Source of the DNA: Candidatus Aminicenantota bacterium
GTDB lineage: Bacteria > Acidobacteriota > Aminicenantia > Aminicenantales > Aminicenantaceae
Length of the DNA: 13,614 nucleotides
NCBI GenBank assembly: GCA_030670375.1
Contig: DAOVBT010000016.1
Span: 1 to 13,614 of the forward strand
Reading direction: 5' to 3'
Positions within the stretch are counted from its first letter, which is position 1; each line of letters begins with the position of its first letter. Below, piece after piece: positions 6,901 through 13,614 of the stretch. The notes below the pieces were generated by a model. The model saw nothing but the letters and a program-made list of their open reading frames with translations, did not search any database and was not told where the DNA came from. The position numbers and the translations under genes are program-made.

Positions 6901-7898
6901 TATTTCACTTCCCTGATCCTTTGAATGAGGTCATAAATGCGAGGCTGCGATTTGTACTCCTCATAGATGCTTTCCACTTTTGCGATAAACAGTTCTTTGC
7001 CCGGATGATAGATTGTGACGCCGGCCTTTTGCACCTCTTCTAAAGCCTTCTCTGTAGCCTCTTTCCACAGCTTTTTCTGGTAAAATTCCGACTCGTCGGC
7101 TGCCTCCTGCAACAGTTGCTGAAATTCTGGCGAGAGATCCTCCCAGATCTTGGTGCTGATGACCAGAACATCCGGCACGCCGGTGTGTTCGTCCAGAGAA
7201 TAAAATTTGCAGACTTCATAGTGCCGGGAAAGGTGGAAACTGGGAGGATTGTTCTCTGCCCCATCCACTACTCCCTGCTGGAGTGCTGAGTACAACTCAC
7301 CCCAGGCAATCGGCGTGGCCGATCCCCCGAGAGCCTGGACCATCCGCATGGATGTGGGACTTTCCTGTGTACGAATCTTAAGACCGGCAAGATCTCCGGG
7401 GCTGAGAATAGGCCGGTCAACTGTGTAAAAACTTCTGGTCCCTGCATCATAGTAACAAAGCCCGCGGAGCCAGTATCGCTCCCCAGCGAGGAGAAGCTCC
7501 CGCCCGATCTCCCCTTCCAGCACACGGAAGCGGTCGGCCTCATTCCGAAAAAGATAGGGCAGGCTCAGAACGCTCATCTCAGGAACAAATCCCTCGATCA
7601 CACTGCAGGAGACCTTGGTCATGGCCAGACTTCCTATCTGGAGAAGCTCCAGACATTCCCTCTCCGACCCCAGTTGTTCGCTGGGATAGAGATCGATCCG
7701 CATCCGGCCTGCCGATTTTTCTGCCACACGTTCTGCCAAAAATTCCATCGCCATATGGACCGGATGGGAGGGATCCAACCCATGGCCCAATTTGATAACC
7801 GTGATTTTTTGATCAGCCTTGCAGGCGACATAAAATGCGGGAAAAATGAGGAGTAAAAAAAGGACAATAAATTTTAGACCTGTTTGTCGATACCTCAT
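6900..7898 (-). CDS. dctP: TRAP transporter substrate-binding protein (DctP family)
   Basis: 332 residues, the usual length for the periplasmic receptor. The leader (about 1-25) has basic residues followed by a hydrophobic core ending YVAC. Cys26 could be lipidated, although Tyr at -3 is unusual for a lipobox; otherwise it is a type I signal. Family features include LGHGLDPSHPVHMA at the mature N-terminus, YPSEQLGSERECLE, GLKIRTQESP with Arg176 (the conserved arginine that pairs with the ligand carboxylate) and GELYSALQQGVVDGAENN. The ligand should therefore carry a carboxylate. Its ATG directly abuts the kinase stop (TAAATG) and no clear Shine-Dalgarno is seen, so translation probably depends on ribosomes finishing the kinase gene. 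The symbol is at family level. Confidence 0.93.
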   Translation of the reverse strand: MRYRQTGLKFIVLFLLLIFPAFYVACKADQKITVIKLGHGLDPSHPVHMAMEFLAERVAEKSAGRMRIDLYPSEQLGSERECLELLQIGSLAMTKVSCSVIEGFVPEMSVLSLPYLFRNEADRFRVLEGEIGRELLLAGERYWLRGLCYYDAGTRSFYTVDRPILSPGDLAGLKIRTQESPTSMRMVQALGGSATPIAWGELYSALQQGVVDGAENNPPSFHLSRHYEVCKFYSLDEHTGVPDVLVISTKIWEDLSPEFQQLLQEAADESEFYQKKLWKEATEKALEEVQKAGVTIYHPGKELFIAKVESIYEEYKSQPRIYDLIQRIREVK

Positions 7899-8894
7899 TT
7901 ATTCAACAATGGGTTTGATGACCTTTGCTCCGATTCTCCTCAACTCAGAGTCCAGCCGGGTATACATCTCCTCATCCTCATACATACCGATGATCGAGCC
8001 GCCCGATCCTGCAAACTTGGCGGATGCACCACAGGCACGCGCTGTCAGGACCATTTCCATATTGTTCTCGCTGATTTTCATGATCTGGCTTCTCAGATCA
8101 AAATTTTCATCCATCAATTGTTTCATCGTGCCGAAATCCCTTTTCAGCAGGGCTTCCTTGCCCGATTCAGCCTTCTCAGCTATGCTCCGGAGTGTCTCGA
8201 GGATAAAAGAGTCTCCCCTGTCATAGCCCTGGCGGATGTCATTCAAGACTCTTCCAGAAACCTTGCCCAAAGCCGGCTTGTAAGCAAGATAGAGTTTCGG
8301 GAGAAATTTGGGGCTCAGCCGTTCATAAATGCCATGTCCTTTTTCCTGGATGATTTTTTCATCCAGATCCATGTAGACACAACCTTCATAAACCTGGATG
8401 ACCCGGTCCATAAAACCGGCATTGATGCCCAACTCATCCCGCTCCGCCTCCAGGATCAATGTGGGGAGGATTTCGAGCGGAATTTTGACGTTGTAAAATT
8501 CCATCAATGCTCGAATGGCCGCAGTTATGATCGCGCTCGATCCACCCAGACCCAACTGGCGAGGAATACCGGAGGAATACCGGATGCTGAAGTTCTTGTT
8601 CTCCAGTTGGATATTCTGGCGTCTGCAGTATTCGTAAAACTTCTTGATCGTGGCTTTGATAAGCCGGACTCCCCCGTAATAGCCATAAAGCTCCACCCTC
8701 TCCACAAGGTCTTGGATATTTTTGTATACCGGGATATCATCTTTGTGGGATTGGATCATCAACTCATGGGATTCGTCGCAAAAAACCTTGGCTTCGAAAT
8801 CTTTAACCGTAACGGCGATGATTTTTCCGAAATACCCGTCCGATGGATTGCCCAGGATTCCGGCACGCGCGTATGCTTTTGTTTGTATTGTCAT
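7899..8894 (-). CDS. GHMP kinase, glucuronokinase-like
   Basis: 331 residues with all three GHMP motifs: ARAGILGNPSDGYFGK (9-24), the ATP-binding PRQLGLGGSSA (111-121) and GASAKFAGSGG (289-299). A likely catalytic Asp163 lies in GINAGFMDRVIQVY. The GNPSDGYFGK opening, YYGGVRLIKATIKKF (72-86) and the LGINAGFMDRV and GKVSGRVLNDIR segments closely resemble, from memory, plant glucuronokinase, which makes glucuronate 1-phosphate from D-glucuronate and ATP. It resembles galactokinase, homoserine kinase and the heptose kinase HddA less. The protein lacks a signal and is cytoplasmic. It sits between the exported isomerase gene and the TRAP genes, so it probably phosphorylates the imported sugar. No uridylyltransferase that would use the product is in the window. 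The ATG has no clear ribosome binding site, but the first motif begins at residue 9, so a later start is impossible. Confidence 0.85.
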   Translation of the reverse strand: MTIQTKAYARAGILGNPSDGYFGKIIAVTVKDFEAKVFCDESHELMIQSHKDDIPVYKNIQDLVERVELYGYYGGVRLIKATIKKFYEYCRRQNIQLENKNFSIRYSSGIPRQLGLGGSSAIITAAIRALMEFYNVKIPLEILPTLILEAERDELGINAGFMDRVIQVYEGCVYMDLDEKIIQEKGHGIYERLSPKFLPKLYLAYKPALGKVSGRVLNDIRQGYDRGDSFILETLRSIAEKAESGKEALLKRDFGTMKQLMDENFDLRSQIMKISENNMEMVLTARACGASAKFAGSGGSIIGMYEDEEMYTRLDSELRRIGAKVIKPIVE

Positions 8895-8912
8895 GATAAT
8901 TAGTAACTTACG

Positions 8913-9782
8913 TCAGATGGAAGCCAGAACTCCCCGCACATAGCCGACCGATTCCGCCACTCCGGGGAGCGGATCCTTCCCATCCTTCTCGAATTCAAAA
9001 GAGACCGATTCCTTATAATTGAGTTTGATCAAAGTCCTCAGGAATTTGGGGATATCGATAACACCATGACCGATCTCGATAGTCCTTCCTTCCTTTGTCG
9101 AGGATGTCACATCTTTGATATGCACATCGTGCAGCCGATCGGCAAACTTCAGGGCTGACTCCGAAGGATCGACACCGGCGCGTTGTGTATGGCCGATGTC
9201 GATGCACAACCCGAGGCGCGGATCGAGGTTTTTTATCCTGACATAAGCACTTTCAGGCGTCGGATACAGCTTATCGTCAGGGCCATGATTGTGGATGGCC
9301 ACTTTTATGTTATACTCGTTCACCATTTTGTTCACCATTATCAGCAATTCCGGATTTGGAGCACCGATGATAACTCTCATACCGGCTGTCTTGGCATAGT
9401 GAAATACGCGCTCCACCTCATCCTCTGTCTTCATGTAGACCACACCACAGCCGTAAAGGTCGAGTCCGGCTGCTCTCGTTTTTTCAGCGATGGCTTTGAT
9501 CTCTTCATTCGTGCTCTCCAGAGAGAGATGAAAGTCCTTGAATGCGATTCGTTCCAAACCCAGCCTTTTGGTCATTTTCAAGGTATCTTCTAAGGGAAAT
9601 TCCCGGAAGGTATAGGAGGCCATCCCCAGGTTCAAGCGGCTCAGTTTTTCTTCGAACTTGAAAGTTGAGGTATCGGGATTCTCTGCATTTTTATCCGAAG
9701 CTTTTATCATAGGAGAGAGGGACGCAACTGCCACTCCCATCCCAGCACTTTTTATAAAATTTCTTCTTGTCGTTTTGCCCAT
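8913..9782 (-). CDS. Tat-exported sugar phosphate isomerase/epimerase-like TIM-barrel protein
   Basis: 289 residues. The N-terminus TTRRNFIKSAGMGVAVASLS is a twin-arginine leader, so the folded enzyme is exported to the periplasm. The rest matches the xylose-isomerase-like TIM barrel (AP endonuclease 2 superfamily): AFKDFHLSLES, HNHGPDD, GLCIDIGHT with D195 and H198, DVHIKD with H221, and SFEFEKDGKD with E263. These are the usual metal ligands, so it should be catalytically competent. Substrates of this fold range from ketoses to inositols and 3-keto sugars; the specific one is unknown. ATG 9782 lies 6 nt after AAGGAG. It heads the five-gene leftward operon, with the kinase 18 nt downstream. 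A periplasmic isomerase upstream of a receptor, permease and kinase suggests it prepares the sugar before import (inference). Confidence 0.88.
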   Translation of the reverse strand: MGKTTRRNFIKSAGMGVAVASLSPMIKASDKNAENPDTSTFKFEEKLSRLNLGMASYTFREFPLEDTLKMTKRLGLERIAFKDFHLSLESTNEEIKAIAEKTRAAGLDLYGCGVVYMKTEDEVERVFHYAKTAGMRVIIGAPNPELLIMVNKMVNEYNIKVAIHNHGPDDKLYPTPESAYVRIKNLDPRLGLCIDIGHTQRAGVDPSESALKFADRLHDVHIKDVTSSTKEGRTIEIGHGVIDIPKFLRTLIKLNYKESVSFEFEKDGKDPLPGVAESVGYVRGVLASI

Positions 9783-9970
9783 CTTTATCTCCTTTCTAGA
9801 GTCTGTTTAATTACATACTATAATCATCCCCCCGACACAACATTTAATTGGGGACAGGATACCCATTCACCTATTTCTCAATTAAATTTTTTAAAAAATC
9901 TATCGCTCTAGAATAAAAATATTGTCTCTCAAATAGAATTGTGTCATCATACTGCGGAGGGAGAAAAATC
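9783..9970. promoter_or_regulatory. divergent intergenic region with a perfect 9-bp inverted repeat
   Basis: This 188-bp gap separates the isomerase operon (leftward) from the DUF1080/oxidoreductase pair (rightward). ATTTAATTG (9842-9850) and CAATTAAAT (9879-9887) are exact reverse complements 28 bp apart, a candidate operator. A 14-bp palindrome of T6A6 flanked by A and T (9886-9899) follows. TTCTAGAG (9794-9801) and CTCTAGAA (9906-9913) form another inverted pair near the two ends. Possible -10 boxes are TATAGT leftward (9822-9817) and TAGAAT rightward (9934-9939), but neither has a good -35 box, so the promoters are uncertain. Confidence 0.4.
9956..9963 (+). promoter_or_regulatory. ribosome binding site supporting GTG start at 9971
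   Basis: GGAGGGAG lies 7-10 nt before the GTG at 9971 and inside the frame that would open at GTG 9941. It therefore favours the later start, which also gives a cleaner lipoprotein leader. Confidence 0.75.
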
Positions 9971-10791
9971 GTGCATAAATCATTGTCAAAGTTCCTGACA
10001 TTGGTTTTGCTTTTTGCTTTTTTCATGTCATGCGGATCAAAACAGGAGACAGAAACAACAGATCAAACACAGATTGAGCCCCAGGCTGTCGACATATCGG
10101 ACTTGAACATCCTCACAGATGAGGAAAAGGCCGAAGGTTGGATCCTTCTGTTCGACGGGGAAAACTTCGATGGATGGCGAGGATTGGGTAGAGAGGAAAT
10201 TCCTGAGGGACACTGGTCATCGAAGATGGCGCTATAAAAAAAGTTCCTAATGCAAATGTGCCTCTGCAGGAAGATGGTCAGCCGCTCGTTGGAGGGGACC
10301 TGATGACCATCCAAACATTCGAAAATTTCGAACTCTCCTTGGAATGGAAAATCAGCCCAGCCGGTAACAGCGGCATCAAATACAATGTGTCCGAAGAGAT
10401 GTCCACTTCTTATCCTCCTCCGAATGCTGCACTCGGATTCGAATACCAAATTCTCGATGACGAAGGTCATCCTGATGCCCAGGTTGGTGATAACCACACA
10501 GCGGCTGCTCTGTATGATCTTATCGCTCCTAAAGGCAAAAGCCTCAAACCTGTGGGGGAATTCAACACAGCCCGGATCATCTTTCAGGAAAATCATGGCG
10601 AACACTGGCTCAATGGAGTCAAAGTGTTGGAGTACGACTTGGAAACTCCTCAAATGGACGAACTCACTGCATCCAGTAAATACAAAGAGATCTCCGATTT
10701 TGCAAAAAAACGGAACGGTCACATCGTGCTCCAAGACCACACAGACACTGTTTGGTTTCGAAACATAAAGATTCGTTTCATCCAACTATAA
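9971..10791 (+). pseudogene. DUF1080 (3-keto-disaccharide hydrolase-like) lipoprotein gene broken by a one-base frameshift
   Basis: The first frame, from GTG 9971, encodes a lipoprotein leader (hydrophobic core ending FFMSCG, Cys21 lipidated) and the start of a DUF1080 domain (EGWILLFDGENFDGWRG). It then hits TAA at 10235-10237. The rest of the domain continues one frame over: VIEDGAIKKVPNANVPLQED, then NFELSLEWKISPAGNSGIKY, EYQILDDEGHPDA, HWLNGVKVLEYDL and GHIVLQDHTDTVWFRNIKIR. One missing G next to 10215-10216 explains everything: TGGGTC would encode the family's W-V, and the repaired protein would be 273 residues. DUF1080 proteins are LamG-like, and some hydrolyse 3-keto-glycosides. No slippery heptamer is visible, so programmed frameshifting is unlikely. 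Either a sequencing or assembly error or a real inactivating deletion could explain it. The oxidoreductase follows after 25 bp in a likely operon. Confidence 0.85.
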
Positions 10792-10816
10792 AGATTTTTA
10801 TACAGGGATGGTATAA

Positions 10817-12154
10817 ATGACAAAAAAGAAGATAACACGACGCAACTTTATCAAGACTGTTTCTGCCGGTACTGCCGGTGTGGCCATGGGACTTCCTGCG
10901 GTCCATTACAAACGTGTGTTGGGATCCAATGACCGCGTCAGAGTCGGGATCGTCGGATTCTCGGATAGAGCCCGGTATTCCTTGATTCCGGCATTCCTGT
11001 GGCATGCCAAGGAACTAAACTTCGAGATCGTGGCCGTCTCGGACATCTGGAACCGGCGGAGAGAGGAGGGAGTGGCAGTCCTGGAGAAGTTGACAGGGAA
11101 CAAAGTTACTCCGATGCAGAACAACGAAGAGCTATACGCATCGGGAAAAGTGGATGCCGTAATCATCAGCACGGCGGATTTTCAGCATGCCCTCCACTGC
11201 ATACAGGGGGTGGAAGCCGGCTGTGACGTTTATGTGGAGAAACCCTTTGCCAACACCATGGAGGATGCCAGTGCAGCCCTCAAAACGGTCAAGGATTCGG
11301 ATAAAATTGTCCAGATCGGAACCCAACGCCGTAGCGCTCCGAATTACATCAATGCCAACGAAGTCATCCGGTCGGGACGTTTCGGCGACATCGTGGCCGT
11401 GGAGATGACCTGGAATGTGAACCAGCCGGGCCGGTGGCGACGACCTGGGCTTGTGGCTGACCTCAAGGAACAGGATGTGGACTGGAAGAGATACCTGATG
11501 AACAGGCCGCATGAACCTTGGGATCCAAGAAAATATATCGAGTACCGGTTGTTCTGGCCCTATTCCAGCGGCATTCCCGGCCAGTGGATGGTCCACCAGA
11601 TCGACACAGTGCATTGGTTCACAGATCTACCGAGGCCTCGCAGCGTTGTGGTCAACGGCGGGCTTTATCTGTGGAAGGATGGACGAAAAAATTTCGACAC
11701 CCTCACAGCCGTATTTGACTACGGTCCTCTCAAAGATCTAACACGCGGATTCATGGTCGCTTATTCATCGCGGCAGACAAATTCCGCAGGCGGTACGAAA
11801 GAACTTTATTTTTCGAACGGGGGCTCCCTGAATCTCGATACCAATATGGTCACATCCACGGGGGGATTGACACAGAGGATGGCCCAAGCTATGGGAATGG
11901 AAGAAAACAAGCTGGCGGAATTTTCTTTGGCCCAAGAGGGAGGCGTGGAGACGGCCGCCAACACGGGATCAGACCCGACGACGGTGGCGCATATGCGGAA
12001 CTGGATGGAATGCGTCCGATCGAGACAAAAACCCAACGCCGACATTCATGCCGGCTACAATCATTCGGTGGCCCTGTGCATGACAATCGCTGCCATGCAC
12101 ACCGGGAAGCGTGTCGAATTCAACGACAGCAAACAAGAAGTCGTTATCAACTGA
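10817..12154 (+). CDS. Tat-exported Gfo/Idh/MocA family oxidoreductase
   Basis: 445 residues. ITRRNFIKTVSAGTAGVAMG is a twin-arginine leader, consistent with export of a folded protein already holding NAD(P), as in glucose-fructose oxidoreductase. The Rossmann half starts at RVRVGIVGFSDRA (42-52). In the usual GxGxxG only Gly47 remains, the other two glycines being Ser49 and Ala52. EKPFANT (141-147) provides the catalytic Lys142. HQIDTVHW (260-267) contains His260 and Asp263 of the C-terminal active-site motif. The family oxidises or reduces hydroxyls on sugars, inositols and glycosides; some members make 3-keto-glycosides. Downstream of a DUF1080 gene, that reaction is the leading hypothesis here. 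ATG 10817 follows AGGG by 9 nt. Its stop is 7 nt from the stop of the convergent gene, leaving no room for a terminator. Confidence 0.9.
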   Translation: MTKKKITRRNFIKTVSAGTAGVAMGLPAVHYKRVLGSNDRVRVGIVGFSDRARYSLIPAFLWHAKELNFEIVAVSDIWNRRREEGVAVLEKLTGNKVTPMQNNEELYASGKVDAVIISTADFQHALHCIQGVEAGCDVYVEKPFANTMEDASAALKTVKDSDKIVQIGTQRRSAPNYINANEVIRSGRFGDIVAVEMTWNVNQPGRWRRPGLVADLKEQDVDWKRYLMNRPHEPWDPRKYIEYRLFWPYSSGIPGQWMVHQIDTVHWFTDLPRPRSVVVNGGLYLWKDGRKNFDTLTAVFDYGPLKDLTRGFMVAYSSRQTNSAGGTKELYFSNGGSLNLDTNMVTSTGGLTQRMAQAMGMEENKLAEFSLAQEGGVETAANTGSDPTTVAHMRNWMECVRSRQKPNADIHAGYNHSVALCMTIAAMHTGKRVEFNDSKQEVVIN

Positions 12155-12161
12155 GCTAAAA

Positions 12162-13580
12162 TCAGGCTTCTTCCACGACCTCGAAACCGGCAAGCTGGGC
12201 GATCTGGTAAATCCGTCTCTTGAAATCTCCGTAGAAGGTGACTCTATGCCAGCCCCATTGGTCCCAATAATTTAAAAGCTTGTAGATATCCCCTTCAACC
12301 TCCACCGCCAATTTATTCCGGCAGGCAAGGTCCAAATCCACGTTTTCCACGGTTTTTCCCTGGTGAAAGATCACCTGTTTCTTTCCGGCGTCAAATTCGA
12401 TGGTGGTAGTCATCTCCCCTAAAGGCATCAATGAACGATCGCAGGCTCCTTTCCGGTCCTCTGAATGGCTTCGGATGTGAAAGGGATTGGAAGGGCCATC
12501 CGGGCCAAAGACTTTTGTCGGGGCTACACAGTGAGCGTAGATGATCTGATTCTTTGCTGTATCAATCACAGGATCAGAGATAAATCCCGGCCTTCCCGTG
12601 AGATAGGCCATCAAAAGCATGGTGATCGTTGATCTTTGGTCAGCTTCACAGGCTCCCACGTGCCCATCGTTGTTGAGCTGCATGAAGCCCAAACAGGGAT
12701 AGGCTGGCATATGCCCCCCATAAAATCCACCAAGACAATTGACCGTTATGGCTTGGGCATTGTATTTTTTCATCAAATCTGTCATGGCAACATAAAGAAT
12801 GGCGGACTTGATGATATCTGCCTGGGTAGGCTCGATGATCTTGGCTGTTGTCTTCATCCACTGATCCGCCCATTTCTGGGCCGAAATCTTATTCGCTTTT
12901 TTATAAGCATCGGTGATCTCAGCAAAATCGATCCCTCTCATCTCTGTCCCGAATACATCCCCGATCCTTTTATCGGGATTGCCCCCTACCACCAAAACCG
13001 TGGAATTGCTCAATTTTTTGAGGCAATCCAAAGATTGAACAGCTTGGACCACATCTTGGAAATCCGAAGAAGAAACAGCCGCCACCGGTAAGCCCTGCCT
13101 TCTGACACGGGCGTAACTTGTGAGGAACTCACCGGAACCGGCAAACAGATTGTCGATCATGACTGTGGGCTTTCCTGCCTCTGCTATGGCCTCTGGAACA
13201 TTGCCCCAAAGGCAACCGGAAAGATAAACGATGTAGCTATCGACTGGTGTGCCAGACTGGAGAATCTTGACCGCATCCTCATCCCTGCGAGCTGTAACAG
13301 GAAGAAATTCAACATCGGGGCAATATTTGTGGAGATTATTCATAAATTCAGCTTTGTTGCCCTCAAAATCATAACCGATATTCGGCCAACAAGGTTCCTT
13401 AGAAGAAGGGTGAGCCAGCACAACTTGAATCCTGGTTTTTCCCATGTTTTTACTCAAAGAAGAAAAAGCTTTTGAATTCTTTGTGAATCCAGAAACATTC
13501 AAGGAAGATACAATAGTCATTCCCCCCGCGTAGGCCGAACACTTTCCTAAAAATTCTCGTCTTGAGAGTTTATTATCCAT
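12162..13580 (-). CDS. Tat-exported L-fucose/L-arabinose isomerase superfamily-like protein
   Basis: 472 residues from the chosen start. LSRREFLGKCSAYAGG (5-20) is a twin-arginine leader. The body has two alpha/beta domains (about 48-300) and a C-terminal part with features resembling the FucI/AraA fold: GFYGGHMPAYPCLGF, EADQRSTITM (E312, D314), a D336 in PGFISDP, H350 in IIYAHCVAP, HIRSHSEDR and GWHRVTFYGDFK. These fit a metal-dependent aldose-ketose isomerase or a related hydrolase, but the family match is from memory and only moderate. Isomerases of this type are normally cytoplasmic, so the Tat leader is unusual. ATG 13580 is chosen over GTG 13613 because AGGAGG lies 4 nt before it and it places the twin arginines at residues 7-8. 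It is convergent with the oxidoreductase gene; its promoter is outside the window. Confidence 0.75.
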   Translation of the reverse strand: MDNKLSRREFLGKCSAYAGGMTIVSSLNVSGFTKNSKAFSSLSKNMGKTRIQVVLAHPSSKEPCWPNIGYDFEGNKAEFMNNLHKYCPDVEFLPVTARRDEDAVKILQSGTPVDSYIVYLSGCLWGNVPEAIAEAGKPTVMIDNLFAGSGEFLTSYARVRRQGLPVAAVSSSDFQDVVQAVQSLDCLKKLSNSTVLVVGGNPDKRIGDVFGTEMRGIDFAEITDAYKKANKISAQKWADQWMKTTAKIIEPTQADIIKSAILYVAMTDLMKKYNAQAITVNCLGGFYGGHMPAYPCLGFMQLNNDGHVGACEADQRSTITMLLMAYLTGRPGFISDPVIDTAKNQIIYAHCVAPTKVFGPDGPSNPFHIRSHSEDRKGACDRSLMPLGEMTTTIEFDAGKKQVIFHQGKTVENVDLDLACRNKLAVEVEGDIYKLLNYWDQWGWHRVTFYGDFKRRIYQIAQLAGFEVVEEA

Positions 13581-13584
13581 GATT

Positions 13585-13590
13585 CCTCCT
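13585..13590 (-). promoter_or_regulatory. ribosome binding site deciding the start of the isomerase-like gene
   Basis: Leftward AGGAGG, 4 nt before the ATG at 13580. A longer in-frame reading from GTG 13613 would bury this site inside the gene and push the Tat motif 11 residues inward. Confidence 0.75.
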
Positions 13591-13614
13591 TTCCTTAGAC
13601 AGGTATTTTCCACC

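Noticed and set aside
7884..8903. 339-codon rightward open frame fully antisense to the kinase gene, longer than the kinase itself
   Set aside because: It has no family motifs and no ribosome binding site, while the opposite strand carries all three GHMP motifs and fits the operon. The open frame is a codon-bias shadow.
10210..10222. Programmed -1 ribosomal frameshift in the DUF1080 gene
   Set aside because: There is no X-XXY-YYZ slippery heptamer at CAC-TGG-TCA and no obvious downstream pseudoknot. A missing G is simpler.
10063..10785. 240-codon leftward open frame that runs uninterrupted across the DUF1080 frameshift
   Set aside because: The rightward strand encodes recognisable DUF1080 sequence on both sides of the break. 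The antisense reading shows no domain and no start signals.
10258..10791. Independent 177-residue gene starting at GTG 10258
   Set aside because: No ribosome binding site precedes it, and conserved DUF1080 sequence continues upstream in the same frame to 10216. It is the distal part of the frameshifted gene.
10799..10815. TATAC/GTATA hairpin presenting the AGGG ribosome binding site of the oxidoreductase gene in its loop
   Set aside because: The five-pair stem is almost all A-U and too weak to support a regulatory claim.

Overview
The window looks like an accessory carbohydrate-use region from a Gram-negative bacterium. A TRAP transporter with a periplasmic receptor, a lipoprotein signal and three separate twin-arginine (Tat) leaders all imply a periplasm. 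Tat-exported Gfo/Idh/MocA oxidoreductases, DUF1080 lipoproteins and Tat-exported sugar isomerase-like proteins together are typical of Planctomycetota, the FCB group and uncultured relatives such as KSB1 or Latescibacterota. The sequence alone does not fix the phylum. There is no rRNA, tRNA, CRISPR array, insertion sequence or phage gene. Coding density is high; the longest gene-free stretches are under 200 bp.

Left block (1-4620): a six-hairpin glycosidase-like gene (cut by the window edge) and an HpcH/HpaI-type 2-keto-3-deoxy sugar-acid aldolase run leftward as a likely operon. An unusually large sodium/solute symporter (SSS family) runs rightward. The 148-bp divergent intergenic region carries a credible sigma-70-type promoter for each direction and an inverted repeat bracketing the leftward one.

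Middle block (4641-9782, all leftward): a small two-helix membrane protein stands alone behind its own promoter and a very strong ribosome binding site. Upstream of it is a tight five-gene operon, read from the right: Tat-exported TIM-barrel sugar isomerase/epimerase, GHMP kinase closely resembling plant glucuronokinase, then TRAP receptor (DctP), small permease (DctQ) and large permease (DctM). Gaps are 18, 0, -1 and 3 nt.

Right block (9971-13580): rightward, a DUF1080 (3-keto-glycoside hydrolase-like) lipoprotein gene broken by a one-base frameshift, followed by a Tat-exported Gfo/Idh/MocA oxidoreductase. Convergent with them is a Tat-exported protein resembling the L-fucose/L-arabinose isomerase superfamily.

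Working model (inference): a set of periplasmic enzymes (oxidoreductase, 3-keto-glycoside hydrolase, two isomerase-like proteins) remodels a glycoside or uronic-acid sugar outside the inner membrane. The TRAP and SSS systems import the product, which is phosphorylated at C1 by the glucuronokinase-like enzyme or cleaved by the keto-acid aldolase. The pairing of a plant-type glucuronokinase with a TRAP operon headed by an exported isomerase is the most novel part.
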